NCBI RefSeq assembly: GCF_938030685.1
Contig: NZ_CALHHX010000080.1
Location: 1 to 18,746 of the forward strand
DNA from: an uncultured Campylobacter sp.
GTDB lineage: Bacteria > Campylobacterota > Campylobacteria > Campylobacterales > Campylobacteraceae
Length of the DNA stretch: 18,746 bases
Reading direction: 5' to 3'
This document shows, piece by piece, positions 6,364 through 14,355 of this stretch. A program made the translations under genes and the position numbers. A model generated the notes under the pieces. It was not told the DNA's origin, ran no database searches, and saw only the letters and a program-made list of their open reading frames with translations. How positions within the stretch are numbered: position 1 is the stretch's first letter; each line of letters opens with the position of its first letter.

Positions 6364-7029
6364 TTTGGACCTTTTAAATTTTATCTTTAAATTTACGATT
6401 CAGCTGCACCTTTAATGCACATAGAGCGCAGGCATCGGCGCGTTGCAACTGCCGCGTTCGCAGCATTACGCAAATATCGCGCGTCCTGCGGACATAGCGC
6501 GAAATTTTAGGGCGCGACCGTGCTGTTTTAAGCGCGACTGGCTCAATATACACGCTCATAACTTAAACGCAATCCTAATTGCACGGACGCGGTTTGAAAC
6601 ACGACTTGCGTTAGTGCGATAAAATCGCTATTTTCGCACGGCTTAAATGTGATTCTGTCGGTAAATTTTACCGCCAGTCGCACTCTGCTGAGCAAGTGGA
6701 GCCAAGTCCGTGCTTTAAAATTTTACGCGGAACCGTGTTAAAATCCGCATCTAAGCCGTATACGTCCTTAGCTCGTGGCGCCGCAAGACGCTCCGCAAAA
6801 AAATTTTACCCGCTCGCAGTAAATATTTGCACGCGAGCGAAATTTGCATGCAAGCGCCGCACGTTTTGCTTTAAATTTAGCGCGGTGGGCTTTAAATTTT
6901 AAATTTACGCCTTCGCGCTTTGTTTATCGCAAGATCTGTCGTGCCCGCTAAACTATATCTGCGGGGCAAATCTCGGCGCCAAAATAAAATTTTATCTTGC
7001 TCGCAAAATGCGCAGCGCGTAAAATTTCA
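6364..7029. other. 666-bp gene-free region rich in AAATTT words
   Basis: No convincing gene is present. The open frames are short, Arg-rich and lack family features. About twelve RAATTY sites were counted by eye. Small inverted repeats include GGTAAATTTTACC (6660-6672), ATAAAATTTTAT (6984-6995) and an imperfect one at 6614-6639 (GTGCG…CGCAC arms with AAAAT/ATTTT inner arms). The region lies upstream of the membrane-protein gene at 6363 and downstream of amiA. It may hold a promoter for the former and a terminator for the latter, but none is clear. Confidence 0.6.
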
Positions 7030-8868
7030 TCACTTGTTTTTCTGAAAGTACGCGTCCACGCCGTTTGCGATGCCTTGGGCGATGCGGTCTTGATAGGCGC
7101 TTTTGCCTAAATTTTTACCCTCCTGCGGGTGCGTGATGTAGCCCATCTCCACGAGCACCGCGGGCATCGTAGCGCCCACCAACACCCAAAATGGCGCCTC
7201 GCGCACGCCTCCGTCTCTGCTTGAAAAGCTCTTTTTGACCGAGCTTAGCATATAGCTTTGAATATCGATGGCAAGCTTGTTTGAAGAGATTATCTTCTCG
7301 CGGTTTAAAAAATTTAGGAAGGTCTGCTTCGAGAAGGTATTCATATCCTCCAAATCTCCCCTATTTTCGAGTGCCGCGGCGTTTTTACTGCGCTCGCTTC
7401 TAGCCGGGCTTAAGAAAAAGGTCTCCACGCCGCTCATTCTGGATGCTGCGCTTGCGTTAGGAGCGGCGTTTGCGTGGATCGAAATAAACATATCGGCGTT
7501 TTTTTTAGCGGCGAAAGCGGTGCGCGACCTTAAATTTATAAACACGTCGGTGCTGCGCGTATAAAGCACCTTGTATCCGCGCTTGGTAAGCAGCGCGCCG
7601 AGCTTTTTGGATGTGGCTAGCACGACGTTTTTTTCCTTCAGCCCGTTCCCGACCGCGCCCGAATCGCTGCCGCCGTGACCGGGGTCGATTACGATGAGTT
7701 TGCCCTTAGTGGATTTGTAAATTTTACCGGCAGCCACGGATGCGGTTTTGGCCCCTTGCGCATCATCTATCGTGCTGATTTGCGGCTCGCTATCTTGCTC
7801 GCGTCTGCGATTGCGCCCTGATTTTTGATCCTTGTTTTTTTCTGCGCGCGCAGATTTTGCGGCTTTTAAGCCTTCAGCCGTACTTAAAATCATCATATTG
7901 CCGTTAATTTCAACGTTTGCGTTGAATTCTTTCGGATCGCTAAGTACGATGCGCACGGTCTTGTCGTTGTATTGCGAGACGCGCACATCGCTAACAAAGC
8001 TATCTTTAAGCCGTATTTTTTGCGATTTTTGCCGCGCGCTAAAATCAATCACGAAGCGAAAATTATCGCTACTTGCGATCGTAAAATCTTTATAATCGCC
8101 GCGCTTTAGATCGCGGTTAAACTCAAGCACGATCTCATCCGCATCGCCGCGCAGTGATGCTAAAGCGAGTTTGGCATCGGGGGCGGATTTTTTTATACTG
8201 TTTTTGCGAAGCTCAGAATCTAATCGTTCGGTCGCAGCGCTATCCGCGGAATTCTGCGCTTGTAAGGAGTCATCGGCTCCTGCGGGATTTTCGCTTGAGT
8301 CGCTGCTATGCGCATCGTCTGTTGAATTTTTTGCGTCGTCCGCGCCGCGGGGCCTAGTGGAGCGTAAAAACTCCAAATCCTCGCTAGATAGTGAGCTTAG
8401 ATCGGCTTCTTCTGGCGCGCGCGTCTTTTTGAGATTTTTGGAAGTGGAATTTTTTGAATTCTTAGAATTTTTGGAGGCGGGAGCTTTGGGGTTATGCGCT
8501 AAATTTGAAGCATTTTTCTCGTCCGAGCTTTTGGAATTTTTTGCGTTTTCATCTTTGAGCTTTTTAGAATTCGTGCTGCTATCGCTTGCTTTGCCTTGTA
8601 ATTTGGCTAGCGCAGATTCATAAGGCGAGGAGTCGAGCCCTAAATTTTTCGAGCTGTAAACCAGCCTCTTTAGCGCTTTGATGCGGACCTCTTTATCGGA
8701 CGCGCCTTGGTAGAGCGATTTTAGCTCCTTGTGCAGCGAGCGCTTGTAATTCGGCGTCGCTACGATAAAATCCTTGTCGAATTTCGCAAAAAACGCCTCA
8801 CTGGAAGCTCCAAACGCCAATACGCAGCTAAAAGCTGCGATTAGAAAAATTTTAATTATCTTCGCCAT
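7030..8868 (-). CDS. amiA: N-acetylmuramoyl-L-alanine amidase (AMIN + Amidase_3)
   Basis: This is a periplasmic zinc amidase that cleaves the lactoyl-peptide bond of peptidoglycan, probably in daughter-cell separation. The 612 residues comprise a Sec signal peptide (about 1-21), a region to about 90, a Ser/Lys/Asn/Asp-rich linker (about 91-230), an AMIN domain (about 236-330), a charged linker and the Amidase_3 domain (about 390-608). Zinc and catalytic positions are in DPGHGG (His398), KEKNVV (Glu412), SIHAN (His465) and VEMGY (Glu574). It is the AmiC type by domain order and is named amiA in C. jejuni (Cj1269c). It overlaps the upstream gene by 17 nt and has no clear ribosome site, suggesting coupled translation. 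It is last in the series. The disordered linker with SKN repeats is longer than usual. Confidence 0.93.
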   Translation of the reverse strand: MAKIIKIFLIAAFSCVLAFGASSEAFFAKFDKDFIVATPNYKRSLHKELKSLYQGASDKEVRIKALKRLVYSSKNLGLDSSPYESALAKLQGKASDSSTNSKKLKDENAKNSKSSDEKNASNLAHNPKAPASKNSKNSKNSTSKNLKKTRAPEEADLSSLSSEDLEFLRSTRPRGADDAKNSTDDAHSSDSSENPAGADDSLQAQNSADSAATERLDSELRKNSIKKSAPDAKLALASLRGDADEIVLEFNRDLKRGDYKDFTIASSDNFRFVIDFSARQKSQKIRLKDSFVSDVRVSQYNDKTVRIVLSDPKEFNANVEINGNMMILSTAEGLKAAKSARAEKNKDQKSGRNRRREQDSEPQISTIDDAQGAKTASVAAGKIYKSTKGKLIVIDPGHGGSDSGAVGNGLKEKNVVLATSKKLGALLTKRGYKVLYTRSTDVFINLRSRTAFAAKKNADMFISIHANAAPNASAASRMSGVETFFLSPARSERSKNAAALENRGDLEDMNTFSKQTFLNFLNREKIISSNKLAIDIQSYMLSSVKKSFSSRDGGVREAPFWVLVGATMPAVLVEMGYITHPQEGKNLGKSAYQDRIAQGIANGVDAYFQKNK

Positions 8869-9940
8869 TTACAAGTTTTTCTATCAATTCCTTCACGGAT
8901 ATTATCTCGTTTAATCGCCATCCGTTCGCACCGGTAAAAAACAGACCGCTTTGCGTTTTGCCAAGATACGCGTCGCTTAAGCGGTCTGCGATGCAGTATC
9001 CTACGGCATTAGCGCCTTTGCCGCGCTCGCAAGGGCTTACGCAGTTGCTGATACAGCGGATCTTAGGCGCCGTGCCTGCGGTGATCATATCTTGCAGATT
9101 GGTATGAATGCCGCGCGCGGGATAGCCTACGGGTGATTTTAGAAGCTGGATGTCCTCTTTTTTGGCGTTAAGAAGCACTTGCTTAAATTCCTCCGCGGCG
9201 TCGCATTCAAAGGTGCCGATGAAGCGCGTACCCATCTGCACGCCGTCGGCGCCCAAAGACTTCACGCGATCGATGTCAGTTTTATCCCAAATTCCGCCTG
9301 CGACAAATAGCGGGAAGCTGCCCCATTGCGCAATCTCCGCTTTTACTTGCGGGATTAGATTATCCAGCGCAAACGCGGGATCGCCGCACTGCTCGTAGGT
9401 AAAGCCCTGATGTCCGCCGCTAAGAGGGCCCTCAAGCACTACGGCGTCCGGGATACGGTCATAGCGCTGCTTCCAGCGTTTGGCGATGATCTTAAGAGCC
9501 TTAGCTGAGGAGACTATAGGCACGAGTGCAACGTCTGGAAAATCTGCCGTAAATTCCGGCAGATTGGTAGGAAGTCCCGCGCCGCTAATGATAACGTCGA
9601 TGCCTGCCTCACACGTGTCGCGCACGATGCGCTCGTAGTCGTTCGCCGCACACATTACGTTCATCCCCAAAGGCGCGTTGCCGCAAATTTTACGGGCGTT
9701 TTGCACGATGGTAAAAAGCGCCTCTTTGCTATAAAAATTCTCGCTTTGATAGGGTCTGCCCTCGAGCGATTTTTTGGCAAATTTAAGATTTTCGTAGTAG
9801 CCTGTGCCGACCGAGCTAATCACGCCTAAGCAGCCGTTTAGGCTGACATTGCCGGCGAGATTGTCCCAGCTGATACCAAGTCCCATCCCGCCTTGAATTA
9901 TCGGGTGCGCAATCTCGTGTTTGCCTATTTTTATACTCAT
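8852..9940 (-). CDS. Nitronate monooxygenase / 2-nitropropane dioxygenase-type FMN enzyme
   Basis: A TIM-barrel flavoprotein of the nitronate monooxygenase/FabK family, cytoplasmic, 362 residues. Visible blocks are PIIQGGMGLG (13-22), PLGMNVM (90-96), GGHQG (175-179, His at the catalytic base position), GGIWD (215-219) and GVQMGTRFIG (233-242, FMN phosphate binding). The C-terminal part carries a Cys cluster, CISNCVSPC, and another Cys in GYC. Members oxidise alkyl nitronates; the related FabK is an enoyl-ACP reductase, and sequence alone does not settle the substrate. Its start shares one base with the tyrS stop (TAATG) and its end overlaps amiA. The position next to tyrS and amiA matches Cj1270c. 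Confidence 0.88.
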   Translation of the reverse strand: MSIKIGKHEIAHPIIQGGMGLGISWDNLAGNVSLNGCLGVISSVGTGYYENLKFAKKSLEGRPYQSENFYSKEALFTIVQNARKICGNAPLGMNVMCAANDYERIVRDTCEAGIDVIISGAGLPTNLPEFTADFPDVALVPIVSSAKALKIIAKRWKQRYDRIPDAVVLEGPLSGGHQGFTYEQCGDPAFALDNLIPQVKAEIAQWGSFPLFVAGGIWDKTDIDRVKSLGADGVQMGTRFIGTFECDAAEEFKQVLLNAKKEDIQLLKSPVGYPARGIHTNLQDMITAGTAPKIRCISNCVSPCERGKGANAVGYCIADRLSDAYLGKTQSGLFFTGANGWRLNEIISVKELIEKLVNGEDN

Positions 9941-11145
9941 TAATCTACCTTTAATCTGGCGAATTTTTTCTTCCCTACTTGAAGCGTATATTCGCCCGAG
10001 CTAAGCTGAAGCTGCTCATCTAAAATTTTATTTTGATCGATACTGACGGCGTTTGATTTTATCAGCCTGCGCGCATCCGAGCTAGAGACGGCAAGCTTGC
10101 AGCTAATTAGCGCCTTTACGATCCATGCAGGCGAGCTTACGTGATATTCCTTGATCTCGCTAGGAAGCTCGCCAGCACCGTGGACGCGGTCAAATTCCTG
10201 CTTGGCTTCAAAGGCGGTGTTTTCGTCATAAAATTGCGTGACGATCTCGGAGGCAAGCTCCTCCTTAACCGCCTTAGGGTGGATCGAGCCATCCCCTACA
10301 AAGCCTTTTATTAGCTCAATATCTTCGCTGCTCTTTTGGCTTAGTAGATTATACCAATCCCACATTAACGCATCGCTGATACTCATTACCTTGCCGTACA
10401 TATCATGAGGCGTATCGGTTACGCCGATGTAGTTACCAAGGCTCTTGCTCATCTTATTCGTGCCGTCGGTACCTACCAAAAGCGGCATCATCACGACGCT
10501 TTGTTCCTTGCCGACATCATAAATTCTTTGCAGCTGGCGACCCATTAAAAGATTAAATTTCTGATCGGTGCCGCCGAATTCTATATCGCATTTCATGCAA
10601 ACGCTGTCGTATCCCTGCAGTAGCGGATACATAAACTCGCTGATGCTGATCGGCTGCTCTGCCTTGTAGCGCTTCTCGAAGTCGTCGCGCTCGAGCATCC
10701 TGGCAACATTAAAAGTGCTTGATAGCTCGATCATACCGCTAGCACCCAGGCGGTTGGTCCATTCGGAGTTAAACATTACCTTAGTTTTGGCTGGATTTAA
10801 AATTTTAAAGACCTGCTGCTCGTAGGTTTTGGCGTTTTGAAGCACGACTTCGCGCGCTAGCTTTTTGCGCGTCTCGCTCTTACCCGTAGGATCGCCGATT
10901 TGAGCGGTAAAATCGCCGATTAGAAACTGCACGATCGCGCCGTGATTTTGCAAAAATGCAAGCTTATTTAGCACGACGGCGTGTCCTAGGTGTAGATCCG
11001 CAGCAGTGGGGTCCATGCCGATTTTGACGTAAAAGACCTCGCCGCTGTCGTAATAGCGCCTAATCAGCGCCTCAATCTGCTCTTCGCCGATGATCTCCGC
11101 GACGCCGCGCTTAAAATTTTCCATAATGCCTTGAATGTCAGCCAT
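9940..11145 (-). CDS. tyrS: Tyrosyl-tRNA synthetase
   Basis: It charges tRNA-Tyr with tyrosine. At 401 residues it has normal length. The class I Rossmann domain has MDPTAADLHLGH (HIGH-type motif HLGH at 52-55), FGGTDQKFN (190-198) and KMSKS (231-235). A C-terminal S4 RNA-binding domain covers about 335-401. The ATG at 11145 is preceded by GGGAGAG at close spacing. It lies 14 bases after spoT and shares one base with the next gene, so it belongs to the same transcript. It equates to Cj1271c by order. Confidence 0.97.
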   Translation of the reverse strand: MADIQGIMENFKRGVAEIIGEEQIEALIRRYYDSGEVFYVKIGMDPTAADLHLGHAVVLNKLAFLQNHGAIVQFLIGDFTAQIGDPTGKSETRKKLAREVVLQNAKTYEQQVFKILNPAKTKVMFNSEWTNRLGASGMIELSSTFNVARMLERDDFEKRYKAEQPISISEFMYPLLQGYDSVCMKCDIEFGGTDQKFNLLMGRQLQRIYDVGKEQSVVMMPLLVGTDGTNKMSKSLGNYIGVTDTPHDMYGKVMSISDALMWDWYNLLSQKSSEDIELIKGFVGDGSIHPKAVKEELASEIVTQFYDENTAFEAKQEFDRVHGAGELPSEIKEYHVSSPAWIVKALISCKLAVSSSDARRLIKSNAVSIDQNKILDEQLQLSSGEYTLQVGKKKFARLKVD

Positions 11146-11159
11146 TTGCTCTCCCTTAT

Positions 11160-13352
11160 TTAGTTTTTATATACGTCCGTAAGTGATACGAAATCCACGA
11201 TTTTAAAGCGGTTTTTGAGTTTGTCTTTAATCTCCGTGGAGTCTAAATTTTCGTTTAGCTCGATGATAATCTCAAAATAATCCGACGTCGTCTCGCTATT
11301 TTCGTTGAGGCTTATCGACACTAGATCGACCTCGAGCTTGACTAAATAGTTCAAAAACGTCGCCAGCGAGCCGCGCTTGTTTTCTAAATTTAATATGATC
11401 TTATAGCGGTGCGGCGCATTACGCGTCCATTTTACGAAGATCATCTCATCGGTTTTGATTAGCTCGCTTGCACGTTCGCACAGCTTATGATGCACCGTCA
11501 CGCCGTGTCCGTTGCGAAAGCCGATGATGTCGTCGCCACGCTTTGGGTTGCAGCAGTAATCAAACTCAACCTCGTCGATTTTAAAATTTGAATATACCAC
11601 GATGTTGTCAAATTTTTGCTTCTCGATCTCATACTTGCTTCGAAATTTCATATTGAAAAATTTCTCTTTGAGCGGGTATTTTTTAAGCGCGTTTACGACG
11701 TCTTTTAAAAATACCGAGTCATACGCCGCTTTGCCGATCTTTTTGCTTAAATTTTCCTTCTCGAGCCAGCTTAGAATGCTCTCCTTACTCGTCGTAAAGA
11801 TCGCGCATAAAATTTTAATCGCTACTTCAAAATTTATATCTCTGATCTTTTGCTTGCAAAATGCCTTTATCGTTGCGCGCGCCTTGCCCGTTTTTACAGA
11901 GCTTAGCCAGCTGCAGCGGTAGTGTGGCTCGTTTCCGGTGATGATATGAACGATATCCCCGTTTTTAAGCTCCGTTAATAGCGGCACCTTGACGCGGTTT
12001 ATAAAGGCCTCGGTCGCTTTTAAGCCCACTTGAGAGTGTATCTCGTAGGCGTAATCAAGCGCCGTAGCGCCGCGCGGCAATGTAAAAATTCCGCCCTTGG
12101 GCGAATACACGGCGATATCCTCGACGTAGAGGCTGTCTTTAGCATATTCGTAAAGATCCTCGGCGTTGGCGTCGTCCTCTTCTTGCATGCCGATGTCGTT
12201 TAGCCAATCAAGCTTCGGATTGATCGAGCCGCTATATTTATATTTCCAGTGCGCGGCGACGCCGAATTCCGCGGTGTTGTGCATATCAAAGGTGCGGATC
12301 TGCACCTCTACGATCATACTTTCGTTAAAGACTGTTGTGTGGATCGTCTGGTAGCCGTTTTGCTTCGGAAGCGCGATATAATCCTTAAAGCGCGAGATCA
12401 GCGGATTAAATTTAGTATGGATTATGCCCAGAGCTAAGTAGCAATCCATCGGCTTTTGCACGATGATGCGGATAGCCAAAAGATCGAGCACCTCCTCGAT
12501 CGAAATTCCTTTGCGCTGCATCTTTAAAAAGATCGAGTAGTAGTGCTTCATCCGCTTTTGGATCTCAAAGCTGCCCTCGCTAAAGCCGTTTGAAAGCATA
12601 TACTCCTTGATCTTTTCGCTAAATTTGCTCAAGCTCATCTGAAGCTGCTGCTTGTGTTCCTCGACGTAATCGGCGATCGCAGAATACTCTTTAGGCATGA
12701 CGTATTTGAAGCTAAGATCTTCAAGCACGTTTTTGATCGATGAAATTCCAAGCCTGTGCGCGATCGGCGCGTAAACCAAAAGCGTCTCTTCGCCGATGCG
12801 TTTTTGCTTATCGGGGCGGAGCGCGTCTAGAGTTAGCATATTGTGCAGCCTGTCGCAGAGCTTGACTACCAAAACGCGCTGATCGTTAATGGAGATCATC
12901 AGCATCCTGCGGAAGGTAAGCGCCGTGGTGCGAAGCTTGGCGTTGCTATCGCCGGATGGGGCTAATTTATCCTCTCTGATGTTTACGATTTTAGTAAGCC
13001 CTTCTACGATTTTGGCTACTTCGTCGCCGAATCTTTGTCTAACCTGCTCGATGCTGTAATCTGTATCCTCTACTACGTCGTGTAGTAGCGCAGATATCAC
13101 CATTGCGTCGTCTCCGCCCATAAAAGATACGAAGCAAGCTACCAAAATCGGATGGATCGCATACGGCTCGCCGCTTTTGCGAAACTGCCCGTCGTGCTGC
13201 GCGATGCATAAATTTATAGCATCCACCAGCAGCGGAGTGGGCTCTTTTAGATTATAAAGCAGCTGCTTAGCGCTTTGTATATCTTTGGTATCGACAACGT
13301 CTTCGATAAGACTTTCTAGGAAGTTATCATTAATCCTTGTCAACGATTCCAT
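11160..13352 (-). CDS. spoT: Bifunctional (p)ppGpp synthetase/hydrolase of the RelA/SpoT family
   Basis: It makes and degrades (p)ppGpp, the stringent-response alarmone, in the cytoplasm. The 730 residues show the full long RSH layout. The HD hydrolase domain has HDGQFRKSGEPYAIHP (53-68), LLHDVVEDTD (89-98) and CDRLHN (166-171). The synthetase domain has DLLAIRI, RFKD (321-324, the RXKD form of bifunctional enzymes), GYQTIHTT (333-340) and EVQIRT (349-354). TGS domain spans about 411-473, a conserved-Cys domain contains YCCNPKRGDD (599-608), and ACT lies at about 649-725. Hydrolase and synthetase residues look intact, so both activities are expected. The start at 13352 lies inside rpoZ (23-nt overlap). 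Epsilonproteobacteria usually have this single RSH. Confidence 0.96.
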   Translation of the reverse strand: MESLTRINDNFLESLIEDVVDTKDIQSAKQLLYNLKEPTPLLVDAINLCIAQHDGQFRKSGEPYAIHPILVACFVSFMGGDDAMVISALLHDVVEDTDYSIEQVRQRFGDEVAKIVEGLTKIVNIREDKLAPSGDSNAKLRTTALTFRRMLMISINDQRVLVVKLCDRLHNMLTLDALRPDKQKRIGEETLLVYAPIAHRLGISSIKNVLEDLSFKYVMPKEYSAIADYVEEHKQQLQMSLSKFSEKIKEYMLSNGFSEGSFEIQKRMKHYYSIFLKMQRKGISIEEVLDLLAIRIIVQKPMDCYLALGIIHTKFNPLISRFKDYIALPKQNGYQTIHTTVFNESMIVEVQIRTFDMHNTAEFGVAAHWKYKYSGSINPKLDWLNDIGMQEEDDANAEDLYEYAKDSLYVEDIAVYSPKGGIFTLPRGATALDYAYEIHSQVGLKATEAFINRVKVPLLTELKNGDIVHIITGNEPHYRCSWLSSVKTGKARATIKAFCKQKIRDINFEVAIKILCAIFTTSKESILSWLEKENLSKKIGKAAYDSVFLKDVVNALKKYPLKEKFFNMKFRSKYEIEKQKFDNIVVYSNFKIDEVEFDYCCNPKRGDDIIGFRNGHGVTVHHKLCERASELIKTDEMIFVKWTRNAPHRYKIILNLENKRGSLATFLNYLVKLEVDLVSISLNENSETTSDYFEIIIELNENLDSTEIKDKLKNRFKIVDFVSLTDVYKN

Positions 13353-13548
13353 CTAATGCGATCTTACCTTCGGCTAGTTCCAAGATTGCTATATCGGCAA
13401 ATTTCATCCTGCGAGTATCTATGTTATCTATTAACGGCGGTTCGCCCGCAGCTAGCTGCTCGGCGCGTTTGCTTATCATCAATGACAGCTTGTATCTATC
13501 TCCGCCCGTTACTTTTAAGGCCTTAGCTACAATTTGCTCGGTTCTCAT
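13330..13548 (-). CDS. rpoZ: RNA polymerase omega subunit
   Basis: Omega helps assemble and stabilise beta-prime in RNA polymerase. The 72 residues start MRTEQIVAKALKVTGGDRYKLSLMISKRAEQL, with the family's core block RYKLSLMISKRAEQL and the following GEPPLI. The ATG at 13548 has AAGGAG five bases upstream. A TTG one codon earlier sits too close to that site, so ATG is chosen. The 3' end overlaps spoT by 23 nt; the two are probably translationally coupled. pyrH ends 23 bases upstream. Short but clear. Confidence 0.93.
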   Translation of the reverse strand: MRTEQIVAKALKVTGGDRYKLSLMISKRAEQLAAGEPPLIDNIDTRRMKFADIAILELAEGKIALDGIVDKD

Positions 13549-13553
13549 CAATT

Positions 13554-13559
13554 CTCCTT
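13554..13559 (-). promoter_or_regulatory. Ribosome binding site that decides the rpoZ start
   Basis: AAGGAG on the minus strand is five bases before ATG 13548 and only two before TTG 13551, so the ATG is the start. Confidence 0.75.
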
Positions 13560-13571
13560 AAATTTAAAATT

Positions 13572-14291
13572 TTAGTTTTTTACGATCGAGCAGGAGCTTA
13601 GATCTCCGCCATCGACGATTTTGTATAAATTTCCGCTCTTAAACATATTGCACACGATGATCGGAAGTGCATTGTCTTTGGCAAGCGCGATAGCCGTATC
13701 GTCCATCACCCTGATATTGTCGTGCAAGGCCTGGTCGTAAGTGACTTTGGAAAGCAATTTGGCATCTTTAAATTTTTGCGGATCTTTGTCGTAGATCCCC
13801 ATTACCTTGGTGGCTTTGATGATGGCGTCGGCTCCGATCTCGATAGCGCGGAGCGTACCCGCGGTATCGGTCGTGAAGAAGGGGTTCCCCGTGCCTGCGG
13901 CAAATATCACGACGCGACCTTTTTCGAGGTGCCTTTTGGCACGGCCGATGATGAAGGTCTCACAGATCGCTTCCATCTTTATCGCGCTTTGCACGCGCAC
14001 ATCCATGCCTGCGTATTCGAGCGCTTCTCTCATAGCGATTGCGTTAATGACGGTGGCTAGCATGCCCATATGATCGCCGCTGGTGCGTTTGATGATACCG
14101 CTAGCTGCGGCGCTTACGCCTCTTATGATGTTGCCGCCGCCGATTACGATGCCTACTTCGATGCCGCCCTCTACGAGCTGCTTGATCTCTTTAGCGATAA
14201 ATTTTAAAATTTCGCTGTCGATCCCAAAGCCGTTCTCTCCCGCTAGCGCTTCGCCCGAAAATTTTACGAGTATGCGATTGTATTTAGCCAT
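13572..14291 (-). CDS. pyrH: UMP kinase
   Basis: It phosphorylates UMP to UDP in pyrimidine nucleotide synthesis; the bacterial enzyme is a hexamer of the amino acid kinase fold. The 239 residues are normal length. Visible motifs are ILVKFSGEALAG (7-18), GIVIGGGNIIRG (47-58), DHMGMLAT (73-80), GTGNPFFTTDT (133-143) and MGIYDKDP (164-171). ATG at 14291 follows AGGAG with suitable spacing. The 64-base gap to the upstream lnt stop is AT-rich and may contain an added promoter. rpoZ, spoT and tyrS follow as in C. jejuni (Cj1274c onward). Confidence 0.97.
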   Translation of the reverse strand: MAKYNRILVKFSGEALAGENGFGIDSEILKFIAKEIKQLVEGGIEVGIVIGGGNIIRGVSAAASGIIKRTSGDHMGMLATVINAIAMREALEYAGMDVRVQSAIKMEAICETFIIGRAKRHLEKGRVVIFAAGTGNPFFTTDTAGTLRAIEIGADAIIKATKVMGIYDKDPQKFKDAKLLSKVTYDQALHDNIRVMDDTAIALAKDNALPIIVCNMFKSGNLYKIVDGGDLSSCSIVKN

Positions 14292-14355
14292 AAATTTAGC
14301 TCCTAATAAAATTTTAAAATATTACCCAAAAGTCGTTTAAAAATAACTTTTTAGG
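14292..14355 (-). promoter_or_regulatory. Candidate promoter region for pyrH-rpoZ-spoT-tyrS
   Basis: The 64 bases between lnt and pyrH are AT-rich on the minus strand, with TAATAT and TAAAAT words and T-tracts upstream, the style of Campylobacter sigma-70 promoters, which lack a strong -35. No unique -10 can be chosen, and pyrH may equally be read from the lnt transcript. Confidence 0.3.

Noticed and set aside
6374..6902. Two short open frames (6374-6559 minus, 6696-6902 plus) in the gap
   Set aside because: Composition is Arg/Lys/Cys rich, no good ribosome site, no recognisable motif and no coupling to neighbours.
6984..7020. Rho-independent terminator after amiA
   Set aside because: Only an AT palindrome and a four-base CGCA/TGCG stem are present; no GC-rich stem with a T-tract.
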